Shown here: positions 27,061 through 36,229 of the stretch, one piece after another
Numbering within the stretch: the first letter of the stretch is position 1
Layout of the letters: every line of letters starts with the position of its first letter
NCBI RefSeq assembly: GCF_018128065.1
Contig: NZ_CP072359.1
Coordinates: 1,364,001-1,428,000, forward strand
Direction of reading: 5' to 3'
Length of the DNA stretch: 64,000 nt
Source of the DNA: Prevotella melaninogenica
GTDB taxonomy: Bacteria > Bacteroidota > Bacteroidia > Bacteroidales > Bacteroidaceae
Made by a program: the position numbers and the translations under genes
Notes under the pieces: model-generated
The model's input: the letters and a program-made list of their open reading frames with translations, nothing else
Told to the model about the DNA's origin: nothing
The model's database searches: none

Positions 27061-27888
27061 ATGAATAGACAACAGTTAATCAACGAAATTTTCACCAAGA
27101 AGACGTTCCTATGTGTAGGACTTGACACAGATATCAATAAGATACCAGCACATTTGAAAAATGAAGATAACCCAATCTTTACTTTTAACAAGGCAATTAT
27201 TGATGCTACAGCACCTTATTGTGTTGCCTATAAACCTAACCTTGCATTCTATGAGTGCTATGGTTTGAAAGGTATGTTGGCATTTGAGAAGACCATTCAA
27301 TACATAAAGGAAAACCACCCAAACCACTTTATCATCGCTGATGCAAAACGTGGCGATATCGGCAACACATCTAAGATGTATGCTCAGACTTTCTTTGAAG
27401 AGTATAACCTTGATTCAGTTACCGTTGCTCCTTATATGGGTGAAGACAGCGTAAAACCTTTCCTTGAATATGAAGGAAAGTGGGTGATTTTGCTTGCATT
27501 GACAAGTAATAAAGGTAGTCATGACTTCCAGTTGACAGAAGATAAGCAGGGGGAACGCCTCTTTGAGAAGGTTTTGAAGAAGTCACAGGAATGGGGAACA
27601 ACCGAAAAACTAATGTATGTTGTTGGTGCAACACAAGGCAAGATGTTTGAGGACATTCGTCGAATAGCTCCAGAACATTTCCTTTTGGTTCCTGGCGTTG
27701 GTGCACAGGGAGGCAGCTTGCAGGAGGTTTGTAAGTACGGAATGACAAAAGACTGTGGACTGCTTGTAAATTCATCACGTGGTATTATCTATGCAAGTAC
27801 AGACACTGACTTTGCAGAAGTAGCAGCTGTTAAGGCAAAAGAGTTGCAGGAAGAGATGGCTGTTGAACTTGAGCATATCACGAAATAA
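27061..27888 (+). CDS. pyrF: Orotidine 5'-phosphate decarboxylase (type 2)
   Basis: PyrF makes UMP from OMP, the last step of pyrimidine synthesis. The ATG at 27061 gives 275 residues, the length usual in Bacteroidales; an in-frame ATG 27 bases upstream adds only a basic tail and is not preferred. Landmarks are [12 protein letters not shown] (about 19-30), the catalytic Lys in [12 protein letters not shown] and the phosphate-binding VPGVGAQGG and NSSRGIIYA. It lies 111 bases after prfA and ends the operon. Confidence 0.94.
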   Translation: MNRQQLINEIFTKKTFLCVGLDTDINKIPAHLKNEDNPIFTFNKAIIDATAPYCVAYKPNLAFYECYGLKGMLAFEKTIQYIKENHPNHFIIADAKRGDIGNTSKMYAQTFFEEYNLDSVTVAPYMGEDSVKPFLEYEGKWVILLALTSNKGSHDFQLTEDKQGERLFEKVLKKSQEWGTTEKLMYVVGATQGKMFEDIRRIAPEHFLLVPGVGAQGGSLQEVCKYGMTKDCGLLVNSSRGIIYASTDTDFAEVAAVKAKELQEEMAVELEHITK

Positions 27889-27911
27889 CGATATACCTAT
27901 ATAATAAAGAA

Positions 27912-27957
27912 TAAGGCTCAGTAGACAAAACTAAGATATTGTCGACTGAGCCTTTTT
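27912..27957 (+). terminator. Terminator after pyrF
   Basis: GGCTCAGTaGAC (27914-27925) pairs with GTCgACTGAGCC (27941-27952), one mismatch, followed by TTTTT. It also lies just past the end of the convergent barrel gene and may serve both. Confidence 0.8.
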
Positions 27958-27978
27958 ATGTATCTCTAATTCTGAGAA

Positions 27979-28758
27979 CTAAAAACGATATCCAAATCCT
28001 ATATTAAGATAAATCGGATAAAGCCCAAAGCTAATCGTCTTAAACTCGCTTTCAAAGATGTCATTGAAAGCCCATGTAAGATCAGCATTGACTGTAAAGT
28101 GATTAAAAGCACGCCATGTTGCCCCCATCTGACCACCCCACTGGAAGTGACGGAGATTAGAAGAGAAATCATACGAAGCTGTATTACCGTTTGCAAAAGT
28201 CAGTTTCTCACCAACAGGAGTACCTTCACGCAGATAGCCATCGCTCACATGACCCGTGAACTGACCATCTAACTTGATAGCAGAGTAAAGACCTGCACGC
28301 ACTTTCCAACGTTCACTGATACGATAGTTTGCCATAACAGGAACAGTGAGGAGTGTCGTATTATAGTTTGTCTTTACATAACCTGTCCAATAACCAGCTA
28401 CACGACTACCATCATTGAGGATCTCCATGCTGTAGTTCTTCACATTTGCACCAGTTATCATACCCTTCTCTTCAAACTTCAAGCCAGCAGAAACACCCCA
28501 TTTTTGGTCCTTACCGAGCCACTTTGTGACAGTTCCTTCCAAAGTTCCATTAAATTTTGGACTGTAACTACTAATCTCTCTGATTTCTACAGGTAAAGGA
28601 AGAGGAGATGCACCACCAATGTTCACACCAGCTTTCACCTCATATTCCCATCCATTATGGTCCGCAACATCCAGTGAAGAAGTGCGATCTGTCTGTGCAA
28701 AAGCTGTCATCGTGCAGCTCATTGCAGCAATTGCAACTGTTATAATATGCTTTTTCAT
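27979..28758 (-). CDS. Outer-membrane beta-barrel protein, porin-family type
   Basis: The 259-residue protein has a signal peptide (residues 1-21, ending TAFAQ) and alternating polar/aromatic strands that end in GFGYRF, the terminal Phe expected for outer-membrane barrel assembly. The pattern (VKAGVNIGGA, WGVSAGLKFEEKGM, RISERWKVRAGLY) fits the small outer-membrane beta-barrel family common in Bacteroidales. Its function is not known. It may share a transcript with the lipoprotein gene upstream, but a tandem nonamer repeat separates them and no promoter was seen. Confidence 0.82.
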   Translation of the reverse strand: MKKHIITVAIAAMSCTMTAFAQTDRTSSLDVADHNGWEYEVKAGVNIGGASPLPLPVEIREISSYSPKFNGTLEGTVTKWLGKDQKWGVSAGLKFEEKGMITGANVKNYSMEILNDGSRVAGYWTGYVKTNYNTTLLTVPVMANYRISERWKVRAGLYSAIKLDGQFTGHVSDGYLREGTPVGEKLTFANGNTASYDFSSNLRHFQWGGQMGATWRAFNHFTVNADLTWAFNDIFESEFKTISFGLYPIYLNIGFGYRF

Positions 28759-28787
28759 TTGTCTTTTTTATCTTTATATTTTATATG

Positions 28788-28872
28788 TCAACTCGTGAAC
28801 TTATATAACTTGTCTAACTTGTTTAACTTGTAAACCTGTCAACTTATCGACTTGTCCAACTTGTCAACTTCA
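28788..28872 (+). repeat. Tandem 8-9-bp repeat (AACTTGTC type)
   Basis: About ten units of the form aacttgtc(t) follow each other with 8- or 9-base spacing (AAC at 28790, 28798, 28807, 28816, 28825, 28833 and so on to 28866). It fills most of the 122-base gap between the PCMD lipoprotein stop and the barrel gene start. Confidence 0.85.
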
Positions 28873-28880
28873 AACGTCTA

Positions 28881-29963
28881 TTACTCTGAGTACAACTTTA
28901 GTTCATCAACATAAAGCGTACTACCGACTGCACCATTGAAGACTGCACCATCCTTACTTGATGACATGATGATAGCAAGGCTATACTTACCATTCTTCAA
29001 CTTCTCACTGTCTATAGTACGACCTGCTACAGGCTCGAATGAGATAGAGAAACGTGTCCATTCTTCTGTTTCCTTGGCATTCTTGAGCTGTGCAAGAAGG
29101 ACAATACGATCACTGGTCAGCGAATTAGTACCATCAAGATATTCTACCCCATCGCCAGTTTCAAAGAACACAGCATATATAGCAAGACTATCCTTACGAT
29201 CCTTAATCTCCTTTTTATTCTTATCTTGGAACTTCTCGCCAGCTTTGTACTTATAATAACCAATCAATTCCTTTGGCATCTTGTAGAATGGACGACCAAA
29301 GTGAGTTGATTTTGCAGGATTACCCATATCAATCTGGAAATCACCTGTAAAGAGGTTACCTGCAGCTATCGGCGCACCGAACATAGCTCCAAGAAAACCC
29401 GTACTAACAGTTGTCAACTTTAGACACTTACCAACATAGCCATCTTCTGCCTGACTTGTAGGATATTCAGTAGCCTTACTATTACCCATAAGGAATGAAA
29501 CACCAGAGTTACCACTTCCCCACTCTGCAAGATTACCATCAGCGGTCTTATCAACAAAAGTATGATACTTACTGGTTGAATCTTCTTTGAGAGTTTCAAA
29601 ATGGAAATCTGTTGCAACATCGTTACTTACAAACGAAACTTTATAAGTTTTTTTCCACTGTCCGTCTTGTGAGGTCACTGTATAACTCTGAGGCTGTGTA
29701 AAGTCTAATGCCGTACCATTCTCAGGCTCAATCTTTGCGCCTTCGGTGAGATTAAACTTCGGTGCCAGATTGGTTAAATCTTCCCAACCATTAACATAGA
29801 AAAGAACTTCATTATTCGTTATAACAGGCTTACGGACAAGTTTTGTTCCGTCAACCGTAACATCTGTAATATCAGCTTCTGCATTTAAAGCTTCTTCCCT
29901 AATGCAAGAAGAAAGCATAAGTCCTGCCATCATTGCAAGAACCAAAGGTCTAATTAACTTCAT
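28881..29963 (-). CDS. PCMD domain lipoprotein (putative surface glycan-binding)
   Basis: The 360-residue protein begins with a lipoprotein signal whose lipobox is LSSC (Cys20). It continues with a short Ig-like module (residues about 30-110, ending YTVTSQDGQWKKTYKVSF) and a jelly-roll-like domain from about 115 matching the PCMD family (putative carbohydrate metabolism domain, PF13201), with FHFETL, KCLKLTT and a closing LYVDELKLYSE. It is probably on the cell surface, binding glycan. It lies upstream of an outer-membrane barrel gene on the same strand. Confidence 0.85.
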   Translation of the reverse strand: MKLIRPLVLAMMAGLMLSSCIREEALNAEADITDVTVDGTKLVRKPVITNNEVLFYVNGWEDLTNLAPKFNLTEGAKIEPENGTALDFTQPQSYTVTSQDGQWKKTYKVSFVSNDVATDFHFETLKEDSTSKYHTFVDKTADGNLAEWGSGNSGVSFLMGNSKATEYPTSQAEDGYVGKCLKLTTVSTGFLGAMFGAPIAAGNLFTGDFQIDMGNPAKSTHFGRPFYKMPKELIGYYKYKAGEKFQDKNKKEIKDRKDSLAIYAVFFETGDGVEYLDGTNSLTSDRIVLLAQLKNAKETEEWTRFSISFEPVAGRTIDSEKLKNGKYSLAIIMSSSKDGAVFNGAVGSTLYVDELKLYSE

Positions 29964-30007
29964 TAGATTGTACTATTAATTATTGAAATATAGACGAATT
30001 ATCTGTG

Positions 30008-30015
30008 CAAAGGTA
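30008..30015 (-). promoter_or_regulatory. Promoter -7 box of the PCMD lipoprotein gene
   Basis: TACCTTTG on the minus strand, 44 bases before the ATG. The rest of 29964-30189 shows nothing recognisable. Confidence 0.55.
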
Positions 30016-30189
30016 CATAAAAAAATATTTATAAGAAAGTATTAGAGCTTTTGATAACCAAAGCAAAGAGAAAATTGCTGCAGTCATCAAGGATGGCAAA
30101 AGACATCAAGGAGAGTTCGTTTAGCTATACCCTATAGTAGACGAAAGACGATATTTTTAAAGGAATACATATCCTTAACAATTATATTT

Positions 30190-31311
30190 TTAATTATGGC
30201 GTAATTGTCGACGCAAATACGCTTTGTATAACATGTGCCACCATCGTGAAATTGGACGTCCCCAAATGGTTTCAGATGGAAAGTCAATTGCAAAATGAAG
30301 GTTTCTATATATTTCTAAGAAATACTGTGAGTAAACCGATTTACCTGCAAATGAATAACGATGATCATGAAATCCGAAGTTTCCTGCCATTAATATTTCA
30401 GAAACAAGAATTTTACCGATTCTATGATTAGGCTTCATCAATAAGTATTTGTCTGGTAGACCAAGTATCTCTTTCATCACATACATCACAGCTGCAGTAA
30501 ACTTATACATCCCCACATCTTTAAGTATACGAAGTGTTTCTAAACGTTCATCTTCGGTGATACCACGTAATAACAAATAATAATAGTCAATCATCTGCCT
30601 TAAACCGATACCCTCAAAAAAGAAATGGTGCATCAAGTGAGACAATTGAAAAATACGATTAAAATCATCTGTTACTGTGTAAATTTCACCCAAGCCATCA
30701 GGTAACTCAGTTAGATGTTTAAACTGATTCTTCTTGCATTGTTCAAAATATCGGCGCAATTTGTATTCATGCCATAAGTTACCCATAAATGAAGGGAAAA
30801 AATGTACTTCTACTGGAGTTTTAAAATAACTAAGTTCAATGTGATGATATCCAATCTCTCCATTTTTATCTAACTCACGAGAAATGCGTATAATGTCTAA
30901 TGTTTTTGCATTAGTCCAAAGGTCAATATCGCCTGACGTACGCATATATGGATCTGGATACATCAACGCATTAGTTTGACCTTTTAAGACACAGCTATGA
31001 ACACCATATTTCTCTTGTAATAATATTGTAAGTGCGTTTGCATCTTTATAGGTTTGTCTATTAGCTTGCTCTATAAATGAGCAAGCACTATACCATTTAA
31101 ATATCTGTTCTTTGTTAGGACGATGTGGCGAGTTTGATAGTCTCTTTATACCATAAAATAAAACACCAAGAATTGCCTGTTTTTTGCCAAATTTATAGAG
31201 TGCATCCCAATCCATTTCTGCCAAATAAGCAGGTTCCTTAGCATCTTCCTTTAAGCAAAAGCGCAAGAAATCGAAGAAAAGGGCAAAAGAATCTTTTTTC
31301 TTATATTCCAT
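30190..31311 (-). CDS. Nucleotidyltransferase-fold protein (NTP_transf_5 family)
   Basis: The 373-residue protein matches PF14907, a nucleotidyltransferase-fold family often found in polysaccharide loci. The nucleotidyltransferase signature is seen as CVLKGQTNALMYPDPYMRTSGDIDLW (about residues 107-132, in two pieces), where GDIDLW supplies the metal-binding Asp pair. There is no membrane segment. It lies 35 bases behind the large dehydratase gene on the same strand and is probably co-transcribed. A role in surface polysaccharide assembly is inferred from that neighbour; its acceptor is unknown. Confidence 0.8.
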   Translation of the reverse strand: MEYKKKDSFALFFDFLRFCLKEDAKEPAYLAEMDWDALYKFGKKQAILGVLFYGIKRLSNSPHRPNKEQIFKWYSACSFIEQANRQTYKDANALTILLQEKYGVHSCVLKGQTNALMYPDPYMRTSGDIDLWTNAKTLDIIRISRELDKNGEIGYHHIELSYFKTPVEVHFFPSFMGNLWHEYKLRRYFEQCKKNQFKHLTELPDGLGEIYTVTDDFNRIFQLSHLMHHFFFEGIGLRQMIDYYYLLLRGITEDERLETLRILKDVGMYKFTAAVMYVMKEILGLPDKYLLMKPNHRIGKILVSEILMAGNFGFHDHRYSFAGKSVYSQYFLEIYRNLHFAIDFPSETIWGRPISRWWHMLYKAYLRRQLRHN

Positions 31312-31346
31312 TGAGTTAATTTAAATTATACAACCTCACAAATAAA

Positions 31347-33269
31347 TTATTTGTCGAGAACAGAGTATTTACTATTGTTACTTACATACTCTGGTACAAT
31401 TTCTTTCATTTTCTCAACGATTGCCATATCGTTGTAAGTGTGACTCAAAGCTATAAGTGAATCAATTTGTTTGTTTACTTCATTAAAATCATACTCACGT
31501 ACCTCAGCAATACGAATCTTCTCATGAAAACTTGGAAGTGTATTCTCGGTCGTACTCAAAACCTCTTCATATAGCTTCTCACCTGCACGTAAACCAGTAT
31601 ATTTAATCTCAATATTCTCTGCACCAGAAAGCTTTATCATTCGTTTAGCAAGATCTGCAATTCTGACAGGTTTACCCATATCGAATACGAAGATTTCTCC
31701 TCCACCTCCATGGGTACCTGCTTCAAGCACTAACTTACATGCTTCTGGTATCAACATGAAGAATCGAATAATATTAGGGTCAGTAACTGTTACTGGACCA
31801 CCAGCCTTAATCTGTTTCTCAAACAATGGAATAACAGAACCATTAGAACCCAATACATTACCAAAACGAGTGGTAACAAATTGTGTTGTGGACTTTCCAT
31901 TTGCTTGTTCATTAATCATTTTGTTAAGACTCTGACAATAAATTTCACAGATACGCTTTGAACACCCCATAACATTGGTTGGGTTGACAGCTTTATCAGT
32001 CGAGATCATAACAAACTTCTTAACGTCATATTTTACGCTTAGGTCTGCAATAACTTTTGTTCCCCAAACATTATTTTGTATACTTTCTGATGGGTTGTTT
32101 TCCATCATTGGTACATGTTTATACGCTGCAGCATGGAATACATAATCAGGCTTATAAGTTTGGAAAATCTTCTCCATTCTGTCTTGATTAGATATACTTG
32201 CAACAATTGTATGTGCTTTAATATCAGGCCATTCAAATTGCATCATCAAACGAATATTATGCTGCGGTGTTTCAGCCTGATCAATAAGAATAAGTTCTGC
32301 TGGCTTATAAATAGCAATCTGACGTACCATCTCTGAACCAATACTACCAGCAGAACCTGTAATCATAATTTTCTTATCATGCAACAGATTTCCTATAGAA
32401 TCCATATCAACATTAATCTGGTCACGTGGAAGCAAGTCTTCAATACTAATTTCCTTAAGCTGTACCTTAGTATAATCATCATTCTGACTCCATCCTTTCT
32501 CTGTAGAGCTCATGAAGATTTGGATACCAAGAGATAAGAGTATATCTTGCAATTTCGTGTCATTACGAAAACGTTCATTCTGCAATGGAGAAACCAAAAC
32601 AGCCTTTATCTTTAACGATTTAATACGTTCTGCAAGATTATCATCAACAAGATAGATTTTCTCACCCATTAGCATTTTGCCTTTTATTGAAGGGTCATGA
32701 GCGATAAAACCTTTCAAAAGAAATTTACGAGGCTTGTCACTTCTAATATTTTTAGCCAAACCAACACCACCGTCTTTTACACCATAGATGAGTGTACGAA
32801 TACCTTTATCTGTATTAAATAAAACATCATAAAGTGATTTTGTTAATATACGGAAAGTCATCATACCAATAGTTGCGACAAGATACATTGCTGCAATCTG
32901 TCTTCCTTGAAGTCGAACAAACACAAGGTCCCAATGATAGATAACATAATGCATTACTTCTGCAACAACAAGTGAAAGGAGCATTGCTAATACGACTCGC
33001 TGTAAATCGACAAAGGAAGAATAGCGAATAATACCTGAGTATGTACGAAAAATTCTAAAACCAATAAGGTTAAAAATCATGTACATAAATATCGTTTTGC
33101 TCAATAATAGAATATGCTGAGGGGATACTGCACCATGATAGTAAAACCAGAAAACAAGGATACCTGAAAAATAACAGATAGCAATGTCTATGGCCAAAAT
33201 AACCCAATATGGTAGTGCATTCTTCGAAAGATACCAATTCAATAACTTGTCAAATACTTTCATAATCAC
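31347..33269 (-). CDS. Membrane-bound nucleoside-diphosphate sugar 4,6-dehydratase (CapD/WbpM type)
   Basis: This enzyme probably converts UDP-GlcNAc to its 4-keto-6-deoxy form for capsule or O-antigen sugars. The 640 residues begin with four or so membrane helices (about 20-130), then a Rossmann-like CoA-binding domain, then the SDR catalytic domain with the NAD loop TGSAGSIGSEM (around 303-313). The usual YxxxK is replaced by STDKAVNPTNVMGCSK, as in WbpM/PglF-type dehydratases. The start may be the first ATG (33269) or the one two codons later. It heads an operon with the nucleotidyltransferase-fold gene. Confidence 0.9.
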   Translation of the reverse strand: MIMKVFDKLLNWYLSKNALPYWVILAIDIAICYFSGILVFWFYYHGAVSPQHILLLSKTIFMYMIFNLIGFRIFRTYSGIIRYSSFVDLQRVVLAMLLSLVVAEVMHYVIYHWDLVFVRLQGRQIAAMYLVATIGMMTFRILTKSLYDVLFNTDKGIRTLIYGVKDGGVGLAKNIRSDKPRKFLLKGFIAHDPSIKGKMLMGEKIYLVDDNLAERIKSLKIKAVLVSPLQNERFRNDTKLQDILLSLGIQIFMSSTEKGWSQNDDYTKVQLKEISIEDLLPRDQINVDMDSIGNLLHDKKIMITGSAGSIGSEMVRQIAIYKPAELILIDQAETPQHNIRLMMQFEWPDIKAHTIVASISNQDRMEKIFQTYKPDYVFHAAAYKHVPMMENNPSESIQNNVWGTKVIADLSVKYDVKKFVMISTDKAVNPTNVMGCSKRICEIYCQSLNKMINEQANGKSTTQFVTTRFGNVLGSNGSVIPLFEKQIKAGGPVTVTDPNIIRFFMLIPEACKLVLEAGTHGGGGEIFVFDMGKPVRIADLAKRMIKLSGAENIEIKYTGLRAGEKLYEEVLSTTENTLPSFHEKIRIAEVREYDFNEVNKQIDSLIALSHTYNDMAIVEKMKEIVPEYVSNNSKYSVLDK

Positions 33270-33352
33270 TTTAAATAGTTTAAAAGTAATTACTCATTTA
33301 TAAATAATGAGCATTTGTTGTTCTCTCTTAGTAGAAAATTCATTTTATGATG

Positions 33353-33360
33353 CAAATATA
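33353..33360 (-). promoter_or_regulatory. Promoter -7 box of the dehydratase operon
   Basis: TATATTTG on the minus strand, 83 bases before the start codon. Confidence 0.5.
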
Positions 33361-33430
33361 CTCAAAAAATATTAAATGATATACATCAAACTCTTAATAT
33401 TTGATTTAATTTATCTAAAAAGTTGGCTCT

Positions 33431-33742
33431 ATAACCATCATTTGCTGTTGTGCTGATACTCTGCACATGTGGTGCAGGTGCTTAGCACATATGGTGCGGA
33501 GGGTTAACACCACATGTGCGGAAGGTTAAATTCACTATGATATATGGATGACAGGGGATGAATTGTGAGCAAAATGTTGTAATACTAAGAATAAACAGGA
33601 GATGTGTAGAAGCTTGTTTAGCGAAAACTCCTTTATACTTGTAGGTTAATCCGTCTTCATCTGTTCAGTCATAAAACCTTTAAACATAGGAACGCTGGCA
33701 AGGAAAAAACTATTTACCCACACGATTCGTTATAGAGCCAAA
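33431..33742 (+). repeat. Long dispersed repeat, copy 1 (inverted partner at 52664-52950)
   Basis: By eye, about 290 bases align with the reverse complement of 52664-52950 over their full length with scattered changes and small gaps. Shared stretches include GATGACAGGGGATGAATTG, GAGATGTGTAGAAGCTTG and CCCACACGATTCGTTATAGA. The first part is the palindrome array. No coding frame is kept in both copies. It fills most of the gap between the MORN-like gene end and the dehydratase start. Confidence 0.88.
33461..33520 (+). repeat. 22-bp periodic palindrome array, site 3
   Basis: Centres at 33469, 33491 and 33513 are exactly 22 bases apart: CTGCAC-N5-GTGCAG (33461-33477), GCAC-N5-GTGC (33485-33497) and CAC-N5-GTG (33508-33518). 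It is embedded in the left end of long repeat copy 1. Confidence 0.85.
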
Positions 33743-33755
33743 AAGTTCTATTACT

Positions 33756-35147
33756 TCATCTTATATCCATTTGGATATGGTAAAGTCCTGCATAAAGATT
33801 AGGCTGGTGAGTAAAAGTGACAATAATCTCATGCTCATCATAATTCATTGATTTTGTGTTTGGTTCAAGAATAAAATTTCCATTCTCTGACTTATAGTCA
33901 ACATCTCCAAGCGTTTTATATCCAGCTTTGATTGCTTCTTGTGCAATAAGATACATTTCCTCTTCTGACCAAGTGAAGATATTAATTCGTTCTATGAGGA
34001 GTTTGTTTTCTATAATTGTACCAAAATATCCTATTTGCCTTGGCTTAGTTCCTGTAACTTTGTCCTTACCATTCTGCACATCATAAATCATGTTATGATG
34101 GAAGATTACTTCCTTCTGTGTACCGAAGCCGTTAATAATCTGTGAAGAATTTAATAGAAAATTATGACTAATGGCTGTTAACACGTCTACACCCTTTAAG
34201 CGCTCATTCTCTCTACTTAACAGACTATGAAGATATGCAAAATTAAATCTTCCTTTTTGTGACATAGTCATTTCTAAAGACTTCTCTTTCTTAATCAGTA
34301 CTACTTTTTCTTCAGAACTATCTGGGTATTTTATATTAGCAACATATTTATCTACTGTTGACACATGACTTGAAGCATTTTTTTTAATATTGTCATCAGC
34401 AGGTTTTGTACTCTCTTGTTTTACCAAGTTATCTTGTGCAGGTTGGAACGTTTTAGAATCTTTTGTAAGTGGTGTATTTGTTTTTGTAACATCCTTTATC
34501 CCATTCTTATCTTTTGTTGTTACATTTTCCCTTGCTTTAGATATACTTTTTGATTGTGCCATAATCAAAGTTTCGTCGTGACGATACCGCTCACAGAATT
34601 CATCTTCATTAGTATTCTTATCAATGTAATGGTCTTTACCACCTTTTATCTCATTGACTTTAGTACCATTACGCCAAATAGTAGTGTATTCTAAGCGCCC
34701 ATTCTCTGTATAAGTATAACACGGACCATCAAGTAGTCCATTACGATAAGATAATTTCATTCCAATATTTCCACTTGGGAAAAATGACAAAGCACGACCA
34801 TTAGCCTTACCATTCTTATATTGTAATACAGACTCTACCCTACCCGATTTATGAAATGTTCTACACACCCCATTCAATACTGTGTTGCGATCATTCTGTT
34901 TATTTATACTTATATAATGTTTCTCAGCCTGTAGTTGTCCTGTGATATAATAATCATAAAACATCTTCTGCCCCTTGTCATCAACAGCTAAAACTCTATA
35001 ATAAGAAGCTTTGTCTGCACTACTGACACCTTGCCACTGACTATTATAGAAAAAAGCTCCATGAGGAATATAAGTCCGTGCTACACGTTGTGCTGTAGCC
35101 ACAGAGAACAAGCTACTTACAAGTATAATAAAGTACAAACGTTTCAT
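33756..35147 (-). CDS. Secreted protein with MORN/YwqK-type repeats
   Basis: The 463-residue protein has a signal peptide (ending SVATAQ) and a block of MORN-like repeats at about residues 65-165 (YYITGQLQAEKHY, GVCRTFHKSGRVES, KNGKANGRALSFFPSG, RNGLLDGPCYTYTENG), the pattern of the YwqK antitoxin-like family. A Lys/Thr/Asn-rich linker (about 170-265) leads to a C-terminal part of unknown fold. The function is unknown; an envelope location is likely. It is a single-gene unit. Confidence 0.72.
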   Translation of the reverse strand: MKRLYFIILVSSLFSVATAQRVARTYIPHGAFFYNSQWQGVSSADKASYYRVLAVDDKGQKMFYDYYITGQLQAEKHYISINKQNDRNTVLNGVCRTFHKSGRVESVLQYKNGKANGRALSFFPSGNIGMKLSYRNGLLDGPCYTYTENGRLEYTTIWRNGTKVNEIKGGKDHYIDKNTNEDEFCERYRHDETLIMAQSKSISKARENVTTKDKNGIKDVTKTNTPLTKDSKTFQPAQDNLVKQESTKPADDNIKKNASSHVSTVDKYVANIKYPDSSEEKVVLIKKEKSLEMTMSQKGRFNFAYLHSLLSRENERLKGVDVLTAISHNFLLNSSQIINGFGTQKEVIFHHNMIYDVQNGKDKVTGTKPRQIGYFGTIIENKLLIERINIFTWSEEEMYLIAQEAIKAGYKTLGDVDYKSENGNFILEPNTKSMNYDEHEIIVTFTHQPNLYAGLYHIQMDIR

Positions 35148-35169
35148 ATCAAAGTCTCTAAATTACTTG

Positions 35170-35177
35170 CAAATATA
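35170..35177 (-). promoter_or_regulatory. Promoter -7 box of the MORN-repeat gene
   Basis: TATATTTG on the minus strand, 22 bases before the ATG at 35147. Confidence 0.55.
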
Positions 35178-35252
35178 CACCATCGAACACAAAAAAAAGA
35201 ATTTTCTTCTGTTTTTTTCTTTAAATATTAGGCATATTTCAAAACAAAGTAT

Positions 35253-35260
35253 TATCTTTG
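35253..35260 (+). promoter_or_regulatory. Promoter -7 box of the ptb-buk-sucCD operon
   Basis: TATCTTTG lies 36 bases before the ATG at 35297. A possible in-frame TTG start at 35258 falls inside this box and is rejected. Confidence 0.6.
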
Positions 35261-35296
35261 TCACATTATAAAATTGTAACTGAAAATCGATTAACT

Positions 35297-36202
35297 ATGC
35301 CTAAAGAAAGAAAGACTATCACTGACTTTAAGAAGCTTATTCTTCTTCTCAAAGAGAGGAAGATTTGTAAGCGAACTGTAGTTGTATGGCCAGAAGACAG
35401 CCATACACAAGAAGCGCTTTTTAAAGCTGTGCAAGAAGGTTTTATCCAGCCTATATTAGTATGTTCAAAACAAACGAGGGAAGACTTTGCTAAGAAAAAT
35501 GCCTTTCAATCAATTGATGCAGAATCACCTGAAGAAGCAGCGCGGAAAGCTGTTGAATTGGTAAAAAAAGGTGAAGCAGACATTCTTATGAAAGGATTCC
35601 TTAACACGGATGTTCTTTTACGTGCAATACTTGATAAAGAAGTAGGAATCCTACCAAAAGATACTGTGTTAACTCATATTACTGCAGCAAAATTACCCGA
35701 ATATAATAAATTACTCTTCTTTACTGATGCTGCTGTTATCCCAAATCCAAATGACAAACAACGTAGAGCACAAGTACAATATATCGTAGACTTTTGTCAT
35801 GCCTTTGAAATAGAATGTCCTAAAGTTGCTCTCATTCATTGTTCAGAAAAAGTAGACGAACGTCATTTCCCATATACGGTATCATATAGATCACTTAAAG
35901 AAGAAGCTGGAGCTTTTGGCAATTGTATAATAGACGGTCCGTTAGATTTGATTACATCTTGCTCAACAGAAGCAATGAAAGTAAAACACATTGTCTCTTC
36001 TGTGAACGGAGAAGCTGATGCCTTAGTTTTCCCTGATATTGAAGCTGGTAATTTGTTTTATAAAACTATTACCCTTTTCTGTCACGCAGAAACCGCAGCT
36101 ATTCTACAAGGAACCATTGCCCCAGTAGTACTCCCCAGTCGTGGCGATACGATTGAATCCAAGTTCTATAGCCTTGCACTGGCGAGTCTAATCTCAAGAT
36201 AG
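35297..36202 (+). CDS. ptb: Phosphate butyryltransferase (phosphotransbutyrylase-like)
   Basis: The enzyme exchanges CoA of butyryl- or branched acyl-CoA for phosphate. The ATG at 35297 gives 301 residues, the family's length. It shows the phosphate acetyl/butyryltransferase fold: AVQEGFIQPILVC, KGEADILMKGFLNTD (about 86-100), LTHITAAKLPEY and the C-terminal DALVFPDIEAGNLFYKT. It is followed by buk after 27 bases. Ptb and Buk together turn acyl-CoA into the free acid and ATP. The real acyl chain (butyrate, isobutyrate or isovalerate) cannot be read from the sequence. Confidence 0.88.
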   Translation: MPKERKTITDFKKLILLLKERKICKRTVVVWPEDSHTQEALFKAVQEGFIQPILVCSKQTREDFAKKNAFQSIDAESPEEAARKAVELVKKGEADILMKGFLNTDVLLRAILDKEVGILPKDTVLTHITAAKLPEYNKLLFFTDAAVIPNPNDKQRRAQVQYIVDFCHAFEIECPKVALIHCSEKVDERHFPYTVSYRSLKEEAGAFGNCIIDGPLDLITSCSTEAMKVKHIVSSVNGEADALVFPDIEAGNLFYKTITLFCHAETAAILQGTIAPVVLPSRGDTIESKFYSLALASLISR

Positions 36203-36229
36203 TCTATATATAAGGTAGATTAAAACATT

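Noticed and set aside
35258..35296. Upstream TTG start for ptb
   Set aside because: The TTG falls inside the -7 box, so it cannot be part of the message.
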